Below are positions 1 to 5,148 of a DNA stretch of 5,301 nucleotides, piece after piece. The stretch's first letter is position 1. Every line of letters starts with the position of its first letter. The stretch covers positions 1-5,301 of the forward strand of contig JAIRKP010000048.1 of assembly GCA_031260085.1 (NCBI GenBank). Reading direction: 5' to 3'. The DNA is from Holosporales bacterium (GTDB taxonomy: Bacteria; Pseudomonadota; Alphaproteobacteria; RUG11792). A model generated the notes under the pieces. The model saw only the letters and a program-made list of their open reading frames with translations. It did no database searches and was not told the origin of the DNA. The translations under genes and the position numbers were made by a program.

Positions 1-1
1 A

Positions 2-163
2 GCCCCCCACATAAGACAACAAGGGGAGGAACCCGAGCTTAATAGGGTGTTCATCCGCCCAGACTACAGCTCCAGCGCCCGCACCTTCAAGCACGAACTG
101 TATAGATGGGTCACGAAGCTCCTACACCAGTACTACGACATAAGACACGAAACAACGAGGTGA
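2..163 (+). CDS. partial unknown protein, C-terminal end only (runs off left edge)
   Basis: An open frame enters from the left edge and stops at TGA 161-163, leaving 53 codons. I do not recognise the product. The visible part is hydrophilic with an aromatic and basic stretch (ARTFKHELYRWVTKLLHQYY, about residues 26-45) that would form an amphipathic helix, ending in DIRHETTR. The case for coding is codon pattern: about 37 of 53 third positions are G or C, with a long run of C/G-ending codons (ttc atc cgc, gac tac agc tcc agc gcc cgc acc ttc aag). All three opposite-strand frames contain stops. The AT-ending codon habit of dusB, tssG and rlmE is absent, so the gene is compositionally foreign to the rest of the window, perhaps transferred. 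No start or upstream neighbour is visible, so it could also be a decayed remnant. Confidence 0.4.
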   Translation, partial: APHIRQQGEEPELNRVFIRPDYSSSARTFKHELYRWVTKLLHQYYDIRHETTR

Positions 164-523
164 GCAATACGGCGGGCTAGACCCGTAGCCCCCCCTGAGA
201 CCACCAGCTAGCAACTCGCTCAGGTTCCTTGGAATGAATGATTTCGAAACCTTAGGGAAAACTTTGACTTTCCCCAATTCTTCCTAGGAGCTAGGGTGTA
301 ACATTGTGCCATACTTGCGCCCAGAGAGCCGAAAAGCTGGTGCTTCTCGAGCAAAATACTGATATCTTTCATAACTCTCCAGAGTTCGCTTCTATGCTCG
401 GTGACTTCTTGCTATAATTCTGTTTCTAAAGGTTTCGAAAGAAGGTTAATAAAGGCCAGATAATCGAGCCGTAGTATCTAACTTTTCGCACCATCCCGCA
501 AAAAGAAGCAAGGAGAGTTTGAA

Positions 524-679
524 ATGCTCTTAACCGAGCTCGGAGAGGAGGTGATACTCGTTGAGCCCCCCTGTAGCCCAAAGCTTAAGCTTTGCAGACC
601 ATATATCTCAAATTCTTACTACTCCTGCGGACATATAATGGTTTCGAACGATTGCTATCATCTTTCCAATTTAATATGA
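524..679 (+). CDS. doubtful short ORF, 51 aa, with good ribosome binding site
   Basis: ATG 524 follows AAGGAG (510-515) by eight bases, a better Shine-Dalgarno than any confident gene in this window has, and the frame runs 51 codons to TGA 677-679. The start of the protein (MLLTELGEEVILVEPP) looks natural, but the rest is Cys/Tyr/Ser-rich and unlike a folded domain. The same frame resumes after the TGA and stays open to about 850. No family is recognised. The frame crosses the composition shift near base 600, which suggests a gene start joined to unrelated DNA, or a chance frame. It overlaps the 25-codon frame starting at 561 in another phase, so at most one of the two is likely translated. 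Confidence 0.18.
   Translation: MLLTELGEEVILVEPPCSPKLKLCRPYISNSYYSCGHIMVSNDCYHLSNLI
546..555 (+). promoter_or_regulatory. unusually complete Shine-Dalgarno sequence before a 25-codon frame
   Basis: AGGAGGTGAT is a ten-base perfect complement of the usual bacterial 16S rRNA 3' tail. TTG 561 lies five bases after it, nine bases after the GGAGG core, opening a 25-codon frame (MSPPVAQSLSFADHISQILT, then five more residues) that ends at TAA 636-638. It may be a leader peptide, the stub of a truncated gene, or chance. The confident genes here all have weak ribosome binding sites, so such a complete one stands out. Confidence 0.3.
579..594. repeat. 16-base perfect palindrome
   Basis: CAAAGCTTAAGCTTTG reads the same on both strands. 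It lies eight bases inside the left arm of the AGCCCCCCTG inverted repeat and next to the composition shift. It could be a dimeric protein-binding site; as RNA it has no free loop and would form only a short stem. Confidence 0.5.
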
Positions 680-864
680 CAAGGTTACGTCAACCGATCC
701 GCTATAATTTTTGGGGACGACAGCTATTTACTGCTCAGCATCTGCCGCAATTACTTAATAACTTGGTTTTTTGATTTTGCTGCGCTTCATTTTCGCTTAT
801 TGAAAAATCCAGGAAATACAATTCTTTATGGCAAAAATATCCTCATTTAAATGTACCTCTGTTC

Positions 865-909
865 AAGCACCACGGGGCGCGGTGAGCTGGGCTCAATCGT
901 CGTGCTTTT
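865..909 (+). terminator. two-part hairpin followed by TTTT; possible terminator or RNA 3' end
   Basis: Bases 865-874 (AAGCACCACG) pair with 898-907 (CGTCGTGCTT) with one C-C mismatch, and the interior folds again as TGAGC (883-887) / GCTCA (891-895) around a TGG loop. The outer stem runs into TTTT (906-909) on the plus strand, as in a rho-independent terminator. No confident plus-strand gene lies just upstream, so it would end transcription from the gene-poor region. It converges on dusB, which ends at 989 on the other strand. Confidence 0.3.
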
Positions 910-988
910 ATAAGCAGAGCTTAGCGTAATCCCGCTCCAGGGGGGCTTAAAAGATGCTTCTTTGGATGGTAAAATAAAAATTATATCC

Positions 989-1966
989 CTATCCATAACC
1001 CTGTTCTGCAAATAAAAGTTCCAATAGTTCGAAAATTTGAATTTGCTCTGTAAGGGTATTTATTTGTTGTCTATATTTTGCTGCATTAAAGATTCCTTTA
1101 CAATAACTCGTCAAGACTCTTCTGGATATCTTTATCGCTGTCTCTGAGTTATAAAAATCAAAAACATACTCAATATGTCTTTTAGCGATTTTAAGTTTTT
1201 CATTTAAATTAAAATTAGAGCTGCTAGGGATTTTTTCTATAAAGTTATGAATATCGAGCAAAATCCATGGATTGCCGAGGACTCCGCGGCCGATCATAAC
1301 CCCATCTGCTTTGCTTTCATTTAGTGCTTTATTAGCCGAATCAATGTCTATAATATCTCCATTAACTATTACTGGTATGTTAACTGTTTCTTTGACCTTT
1401 CTTATTTCTTTCCAGTCTGCCTTGCCGGAATATAATTGAGAGCGTGTTCTTCCGTGAATAGTTAACATCTGAATGCCCGAATTTTCAGCTATCTTTGATA
1501 TTGTCAAAAAATTTTTGTGCTCCATGTCCCACCCTAATCTCGTTTTTAAAGTAACAGGAATGGAGACTGCGTTTACGACAGACTCTAAAATCTGCGCGAC
1601 TAGCGTTTCGTTTTTCATTAAGGCAGAACCTGCTTCTGATTTTACTATTTTCTTCACAGGGCAACCCATGTTTATATCTATAAATCGAGCACCTAAATCC
1701 GAACACAACCTTGCTGTATCTGCCATAATCTGTGGAGAAGATCCGACGATTTGAACTGAAGTGAAATCATCCTCTATCCCCTCCAGCATCTTTTTTGTTC
1801 TTTGAACTTGTCGAACCATAGCCTGGCTTGCGATCATCTCGCTAAACATTAAAAAGTCACCAAATTCTCTAATTATCCTTCTAAAAGGCGGATCAGTTAT
1901 TCCAGACATCGGAGCTAACAAAACTCGACTTTTTAATGAAATATTCCCTAGTTTCAACTCAGGCAT
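989..1966 (-). CDS. dusB: tRNA-dihydrouridine synthase DusB
   Basis: This is an FMN-dependent, NADPH-using cytosolic enzyme that reduces specific uridines in the tRNA D-loop to dihydrouridine (U17 for E. coli DusB). The 325 residues match the usual family length (about 320-340). The N-terminal TIM barrel shows the FMN segment VLLAPMSGITDPPFRR (residues 15-30), INMGCPVKKI (98-107) with catalytic Cys102, TLKTRLGWD (139-147) with Lys141, TIHGRTRSQLYSGKADW (169-185) with His171, NGDI (202-205) and the phosphate-binding GVMIGRGVLGNPW (222-234). The helical tRNA-binding domain follows to the C-terminus. ATG 1966 abuts the TAA of the upstream 105-residue gene with no gap, with a weak GGAAG site inside that gene's end, so translation is probably coupled. 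In many alphaproteobacteria dusB precedes ntrBC; here it closes a unit headed by tssG. Family assignment is secure; the B subtype rests on length and overall motif match. Confidence 0.96.
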   Translation of the reverse strand: MPELKLGNISLKSRVLLAPMSGITDPPFRRIIREFGDFLMFSEMIASQAMVRQVQRTKKMLEGIEDDFTSVQIVGSSPQIMADTARLCSDLGARFIDINMGCPVKKIVKSEAGSALMKNETLVAQILESVVNAVSIPVTLKTRLGWDMEHKNFLTISKIAENSGIQMLTIHGRTRSQLYSGKADWKEIRKVKETVNIPVIVNGDIIDIDSANKALNESKADGVMIGRGVLGNPWILLDIHNFIEKIPSSSNFNLNEKLKIAKRHIEYVFDFYNSETAIKISRRVLTSYCKGIFNAAKYRQQINTLTEQIQIFELLELLFAEQGYG

Positions 1967-2284
1967 TTATCTTCCAAAAAAAGCAATTAGCGAATCTCGA
2001 ACTGAAGTTGCTGAATCAATTTTTCCGGATTTTATATTTAATTCATTAAAAAAAACTCTTAAAAATAAGTCTCGCGCTTTATCGGATGTCAGGCCCGAAT
2101 ATAGTATTTTTCTTTGGAGAATCCGAAGAATCAACATGGTTTCTTCGGAGATTGATTTAGGATTCGCCCCATCAGCCAACGAGACTTCTCTGAAAGTTTT
2201 ATAAGTAGACAATGTTTTCTTTTTTTCATTTTCAATCTGTGTCTTATGATTTGCCCCAAAAATATCTTTCTGTAACAATTCCAT
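1967..2284 (-). CDS. unknown 105-residue protein between tssG and dusB
   Basis: I do not recognise this protein. It has 105 residues, no signal peptide, no membrane segment and one Cys-free, mostly helical-looking chain: a charged N-terminus (residues 1-30, rich in Lys/Glu), then a conserved-looking core from FREVSLADGANPKSISEET (31-49) through LRILQRKILYSGLTSDKARD (53-72) to LFLRVFFNEL, ending SVRDSLIAFFGR. The start ATG 2284 is three bases after the tssG stop, with AAAGGA eight bases upstream inside the end of tssG, and its stop touches the dusB start. It is therefore expressed with both. TssE often neighbours tssF/tssG, but the gp25-like EPRL and SVLxDL motifs of TssE are not visible, so I do not call it that. 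A T6SS accessory role is inference from position only. Confidence 0.85.
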   Translation of the reverse strand: MELLQKDIFGANHKTQIENEKKKTLSTYKTFREVSLADGANPKSISEETMLILRILQRKILYSGLTSDKARDLFLRVFFNELNIKSGKIDSATSVRDSLIAFFGR

Positions 2285-2287
2285 ATC

Positions 2288-3346
2288 CTAAATCCTTTGA
2301 ACAAACTCTGTGTGTTTCAATTTATGATACCCTTTGATGAACGTATCCTTGTTAAGCCGATTCACTCCAGTTAGATAACATTCGTTAACAACACATTCGT
2401 CAAGCTTAAAATGTAGCGTAACAGAAGTTCCTGATGGAACGTATTCTTTTATTATCCCTTTTATTTTTTCTAACGGAGAAACTCGCTGATCTAGTTTGGA
2501 TTTCTTCGGCAAGAATTTCATATAATCTTTGAAACTCAACGGTCCTATAAAAATTTCTATCCCGTCCATTTGATCCCAGACCTTATTACCCAAATATGCA
2601 TCTTTTGCTAATCTGTTGTAATTTTTTATTTTTTTTCCAATTGTGGTTTGAGAGGATTTGTCTATTTCTACAAACTTACCAGAAAACTGCTGAATAGTGA
2701 CAGGCAAATTGCAAAAGTCAGATAGGATAATTCGCAGGCCTTCGCTCGATCTAGTTTTTCTCCAAAAGAGATTTTGGCTGGATATTTTAAGTTGTTCGGG
2801 AATTAAAGACTCTTTGAATCTCGAAGTTTCGCTATGCTCAAATCCAGACAAAGAAAACATGACATTACCAATTATGGAATCCTCAAGCGGCTCTGACAAA
2901 CAAGAAACGTCATGCATTTTCATGAACAGATACTTCATAGCTAAAAATCTACCGTTGAAAATGTCTAAAAAATCAATGACGGCTTCTTTAGACTCTCTGT
3001 TGAACACTATATAATTTTCGACATAATTATCCGGAAGCGAACCTTCTATTCCTGCAATTCCGGCTAAATTGGTGAATATTTCAACACAATGATCTTTTAT
3101 CCCTTCGACTTTTTTTATATCAGAAAATTTTGAGGTAAAATTAACCGAACTTTTTAATTCGATATCCTTTATTTTGTTATATGAAAGATTTTGCAATCTT
3201 ATATTTTGCGACGCAACGGCAACATCAATTGCTTTTATAAACGCAAACTGTTCTGGAGAAAATATCAATTTCTCAAGAAGAGATTTATCTTTTTTAATAT
3301 TTTTCTTTATTGCTTTTTTAGATTTTCTAAAAAGAAGTTTAAACAC
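2288..3346 (-). CDS. tssG: type VI secretion system baseplate subunit TssG (VasB/ImpH family)
   Basis: TssG forms, with TssE, TssF and TssK, the wedge of the cytoplasmic T6SS baseplate on which the contractile sheath assembles. The 352 residues fit the family (about 300-370). Visible family signatures are the N-terminal PEQFAFIKAIDVA (31-43, like the usual FxFFQAVRLLE), NLAGIAGIEGSLPDNYVE (93-110, like GLxGPxGPLPxxYTE), the hallmark AVIDFLDIFNGRFLAMKY (122-139, like FLDxFxHRxLSLxY), SEGLRIILSDFCNLPVTIQQ (201-220), and LAKDAYLGNKVWDQ with IGPLSFKDYMKFLP (246-259 and 267-280, like LGxDAxLGxxVxD and GPLxxxxxxxFLP). A Lys-rich N-terminus (8-22) precedes the domain. The GTG 3346 start is chosen because no better start lies upstream before the tRNA; its ribosome binding site is poor. 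No other T6SS gene is in the window. It lies 22 bases after tRNA-fMet and heads a tight unit with the 105-residue gene and dusB. No frameshift or internal stop suggests decay. Confidence 0.88.
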   Translation of the reverse strand: MFKLLFRKSKKAIKKNIKKDKSLLEKLIFSPEQFAFIKAIDVAVASQNIRLQNLSYNKIKDIELKSSVNFTSKFSDIKKVEGIKDHCVEIFTNLAGIAGIEGSLPDNYVENYIVFNRESKEAVIDFLDIFNGRFLAMKYLFMKMHDVSCLSEPLEDSIIGNVMFSLSGFEHSETSRFKESLIPEQLKISSQNLFWRKTRSSEGLRIILSDFCNLPVTIQQFSGKFVEIDKSSQTTIGKKIKNYNRLAKDAYLGNKVWDQMDGIEIFIGPLSFKDYMKFLPKKSKLDQRVSPLEKIKGIIKEYVPSGTSVTLHFKLDECVVNECYLTGVNRLNKDTFIKGYHKLKHTEFVQRI

Positions 3347-3368
3347 TAAACAAACATCGTAAAAAACT

Positions 3369-3445
3369 TGGTTGCGGGGGCTGGATTTGAACCAACGGCC
3401 TTCAGGTTATGAGCCTGACGAGCTACCAAGCTGCTCTACCCCGCT
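3369..3445 (-). tRNA. initiator tRNA-fMet (CAU)
   Basis: The minus strand folds into a full 77-nt cloverleaf with encoded CCA (3369-3371). D stem GAGC/GCTC carries the initiator-type A11:U24 pair; anticodon stem TCAGG/CCTGA; loop CTCATAA with CAT at 3409-3411; T stem GTTGG/CCAGC with loop TTCAAAT. Acceptor pairs 2-7 are GCGGGG/CCCCGC, and 1:72 is A.A, unpaired, the property that allows formylation and keeps the tRNA out of elongation. Most bacteria have C1.A72, so A1 is unusual. The anticodon stem has G30:C40 and G31:C39 but A29:U41, a variant known in alphaproteobacteria and mycoplasmas. Similarity to E. coli tRNA-fMet is high throughout. It is not the TilS substrate tRNA-Ile(CAU): positions 4 and 5 are G, not the C4:G69 and C5:G68 pairs that TilS reads. 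AG and a T6 tract follow the CCA. Confidence 0.96.
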
Positions 3446-3478
3446 TTAATTTATAACATTCTATCAAATTGAAAAACA
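3446..3478 (-). promoter_or_regulatory. possible weak -10 element before tRNA-fMet
   Basis: The 33 bases between the tilS stop and the tRNA contain TATAAA on the minus strand (3455-3450). It lies only four bases before the tRNA 5' end, and no clear -35 box sits 16-18 bases upstream. The start point it predicts (about 3443) would fall just inside the mature tRNA. Read-through from tilS with processing is at least as likely. Confidence 0.2.
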
Positions 3479-4468
3479 TCATACAATAATATAATTTATT
3501 CTTTGTTCTTTATAGACTTTTATGTTTTTCGTTTTATCCCTTCTCAAGACTAAGCCCGATAAATTAATAGCTGAGAAGCCATTTTCACAAAGTTTATTAG
3601 AAACCCTTTCCAATAAAGAATAAGAAATGATGTCTACCCGGTTTGAACAGAGCTGGATTATAATATTTAAAACTCGCATTTTTAATTCAGTGTGTAGAGC
3701 TTTAAACTTCGATATATTAATGTATCCATTTTGAAAAATTTCATTAGCAGTTGATTTAGCCAGTTCGTTCAGAAAATCGTTTGCCAACTGTAATCTCTTT
3801 ATTGTTTTATTAATATTATCCATATCAAGGTCGTATTGCGTGGATATCAAAGCATACGCATTTCTCCAGCGAACCCTTTCGTATTTTGGTTGAATATTAG
3901 ATGGGTCGCAAACATATTTCTCTATGTTAAATCTTTCTAGCAATGTTTCTTTAATATCTGTTGGAGAAAAATTCAGCATAGGTCTGATTACCTTCATATC
4001 ATCATTTTCTCTCATAGAGCTAATACAAGAGAGCCCCCCCAACCCCGATCCTCTGGATAGCCTCATAAAAAAAGTCTCCCATTGATCTAACTTGTGGTGT
4101 GCAATAAATAATGATTTGCAATTTATTGTTTTACAGAAATTAAAAAGAAGTTTATATCTAGCTTCTCTCGCCTTTTTTTCAATATTACCCCCTATATTTT
4201 CTAAATGCTCCCAGACTAAAATTTCATACTTAATACGATGTTTTTTTAAAATGCTTATGATAGGTAAAATCTCATCTGAAGATTCTGGTCTCAGTTTGTG
4301 ATCAACAAAACACGCAATAAGCTCGAGCCCATAATTTAAGGCATACTGATGCAGGAACATAGTCAGGCAAAGGCTATCCGCTCCCCCTGAAAGACCGACC
4401 GCAATAACTTTTTCATTTTGTACTGATTCTGGGATATTAGCAAAAAACAAAGAATTACTTATAATCAT
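3479..4468 (-). CDS. tilS: tRNA(Ile)-lysidine synthetase TilS, short form
   Basis: TilS is an ATP-dependent N-type PP-loop enzyme that attaches lysine to C34 of tRNA-Ile(CAU), changing both codon reading and charging from Met to Ile; it is normally essential. The P-loop SGGADS is at residues 27-32, FVDHKLRPESSDE at 54-66, GGNIEKKAREARYKLL at 92-107, AHHKLDQWETFFMRLSRGSG at 122-141 (usually AHHxDDQxETxLxRLxRGSG), RPML at 161-164, and DPSN with ERVRWRN at 187-190 and 196-202. At 329 residues it resembles the short Aquifex form (about 317) more than E. coli (about 432): the C-terminal substrate-binding part looks reduced. The usual Asp-Asp of HHxDDQxET is Leu-Asp here. ATG 4468 has no clear ribosome binding site. 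It is divergent from rlmE across 41 bases, and its stop is 33 bases before tRNA-fMet. Confidence 0.95.
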   Translation of the reverse strand: MIISNSLFFANIPESVQNEKVIAVGLSGGADSLCLTMFLHQYALNYGLELIACFVDHKLRPESSDEILPIISILKKHRIKYEILVWEHLENIGGNIEKKAREARYKLLFNFCKTINCKSLFIAHHKLDQWETFFMRLSRGSGLGGLSCISSMRENDDMKVIRPMLNFSPTDIKETLLERFNIEKYVCDPSNIQPKYERVRWRNAYALISTQYDLDMDNINKTIKRLQLANDFLNELAKSTANEIFQNGYINISKFKALHTELKMRVLNIIIQLCSNRVDIISYSLLERVSNKLCENGFSAINLSGLVLRRDKTKNIKVYKEQRINYIIV

Positions 4469-4473
4469 AAAAG

Positions 4474-4502
4474 TTGGATATAGTTACAACAATTTATATA
4501 AT
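4474..4502 (+). promoter_or_regulatory. sigma-70-type promoter of rlmE
   Basis: TTGGAT (4474-4479, four of six matching TTGACA) and a perfect TATAAT (4497-4502) are separated by exactly 17 bases. Transcription would start about 4508-4510, at or next to the rlmE ATG. The promoter lies in the 41-base gap shared with divergent tilS. The minus strand of the same AT-rich stretch has TATAAA-like hexamers that could serve tilS, without a clear -35. Confidence 0.7.
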
Positions 4503-4509
4503 ATTAATC

Positions 4510-5148
4510 ATGAAAGAAATTATAAAAAATAAAAAATTAAAGCAGTCTTCAAGATCTTGGATTTTAAGGCAATTAAAAGATCCATATACTGCAAAAGCAA
4601 AAAAGGAGGGATACAGGTCTAGAGCTGCATTTAAATTATTAGAGATTCAAAAGAAATTTAAAATTATACAAAAAAATTCAATTGTATTAGATCTTGGCGC
4701 CTCTCCGGGAAGTTGGTCTCAAATAGCTTCTAAGCTCGTGCAAAAAGTTATTGCTATCGATCTTTTGGAAATGGATCCAATACAAAATGTTGAATTTATT
4801 CAGGGAGATTTTTTGGATTTGGAAAATATAAAAATTATTAAACAAATGTTAGATGGCAATCTGTTTGACGTTATATTAAGCGACATGGCGCCTAATACGT
4901 GTGGAATAAAAAAAATAGATCATTTAAGAATTATGAATCTTATTGAAGAAATCTTTGCATTCTGCAAAGATAATCTAAAAATTGGAGGGAATGTGGTTGT
5001 GAAAACTTTTCAGGGAGGCACTGAGAGCAATCTATTGCAGAAATTAAAAAGTAGATTTGAGAAAGTAATTCACTTTAAGCCAAATTCGAGTAGAAAAGAA
5101 TCAAAAGAGATATATCTAATAGCTATGGGGTTTAAGTTGCGTGAATAG
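4510..5148 (+). CDS. rlmE: 23S rRNA (uridine-2552-2'-O)-methyltransferase RlmE (FtsJ/RrmJ)
   Basis: RlmE uses S-adenosylmethionine to methylate the 2'-O of U2552 in the 23S rRNA A-loop, a late step in 50S assembly. The 212 residues match E. coli (209). SAM motif I is DLGASPGSWSQ (61-71). The family K-D-K-E catalytic set is present: Lys42 in RAAFKL, Asp125 in LSDMAPN, Lys165 in VVKTFQGG, Glu200 in SKEIYLI. The N-terminal RSWILRQLKDPYTAKAKKEG (15-34) is the typical lead-in. I choose ATG 4510, not the upstream in-frame TTG 4474, because that TTG is the -35 box of the promoter, and the extension adds twelve hydrophobic residues not found in the family. No ribosome binding site precedes the ATG, so the mRNA is probably leaderless. 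Its stop overlaps the GTG of the next frame (GTGAATAG). Confidence 0.96.
   Translation: MKEIIKNKKLKQSSRSWILRQLKDPYTAKAKKEGYRSRAAFKLLEIQKKFKIIQKNSIVLDLGASPGSWSQIASKLVQKVIAIDLLEMDPIQNVEFIQGDFLDLENIKIIKQMLDGNLFDVILSDMAPNTCGIKKIDHLRIMNLIEEIFAFCKDNLKIGGNVVVKTFQGGTESNLLQKLKSRFEKVIHFKPNSSRKESKEIYLIAMGFKLRE

Larger units (their letters stand above)
564..947. repeat. 10-bp inverted repeat bounding a 384-bp segment
   Basis: AGCCCCCCTG at 564-573 and its exact reverse complement CAGGGGGGCT at 938-947 face each other. The enclosed segment has no intact gene. The arrangement resembles the ends of a small non-autonomous element, but I see no target-site duplication: the flanking bases do not repeat. Related AGCCCCCC words at 1-8 and 187-194 show that the motif is dispersed in this flank. 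Confidence 0.25.
164..988. other. 825-base gene-poor region, hairpin-rich, composition shifts near 600
   Basis: I see no confident gene here. The left part (to about 600) is near 49% G+C and the right part (600-960) about 40%, against roughly a third in the genes beyond 989. It holds several hairpins and palindromes (174-191, 194-224, 255-274, 283-295, 534-543, 579-594, 865-907), repeated AGCCCCCC words, and a few short frames with stops in every phase by 850. It does not match the conserved cores of RNase P RNA, SRP RNA, tmRNA or rRNA as I know them. The likeliest readings are decayed genes, remains of a mobile or repeat element, or an unrecognised structured RNA. Confidence 0.6.

Noticed and set aside
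220..372. Minus-strand 50-codon frame (ATG at 372) with a GGAG four bases upstream
   Set aside because: The product looks superficially protein-like, but it is short, belongs to no recognised family, and overlaps several hairpins. Chance is as likely.
592..774. 60-codon plus-strand frame starting at TTG
   Set aside because: It begins inside the 579-594 palindrome with no ribosome-binding site, has no recognisable domain, and lies in a stretch where the other frames are equally open for short distances.
524..850. UGA read as tryptophan, joining the frame across the TGA at 677-679
   Set aside because: Recognised genes use TGG for Trp and tilS ends naturally at TGA, so there is no support for a changed code.
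1..960. RNase P RNA, SRP RNA, tmRNA or rRNA fragment in the gene-poor flank
   Set aside because: None of the conserved core sequences I know for these RNAs is present on either strand.
949..966. dusB terminator on the minus strand
   Set aside because: Only a 5-bp AAAGA/TCTTT stem with a four-base loop is present, without a real T-run. Too weak to call.
1967..2284. TssE assignment for the 105-residue gene
   Set aside because: TssE is a common neighbour of tssG, but none of the gp25-like motifs (EPRL, SVLxDL) is visible.
3369..3445. tRNA-Ile(CAU), the TilS substrate, suggested by the CAU anticodon and adjacency to tilS
   Set aside because: The unpaired 1:72 ends, A11:U24, the GG/CC anticodon stem base and close match to tRNA-fMet identify an initiator; C4:G69 and C5:G68 are absent.
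4033..4040. Further AGCCCCCC word in tilS
   Set aside because: It encodes the conserved Gly-Gly of SGLGGLS and needs no repeat-element explanation.
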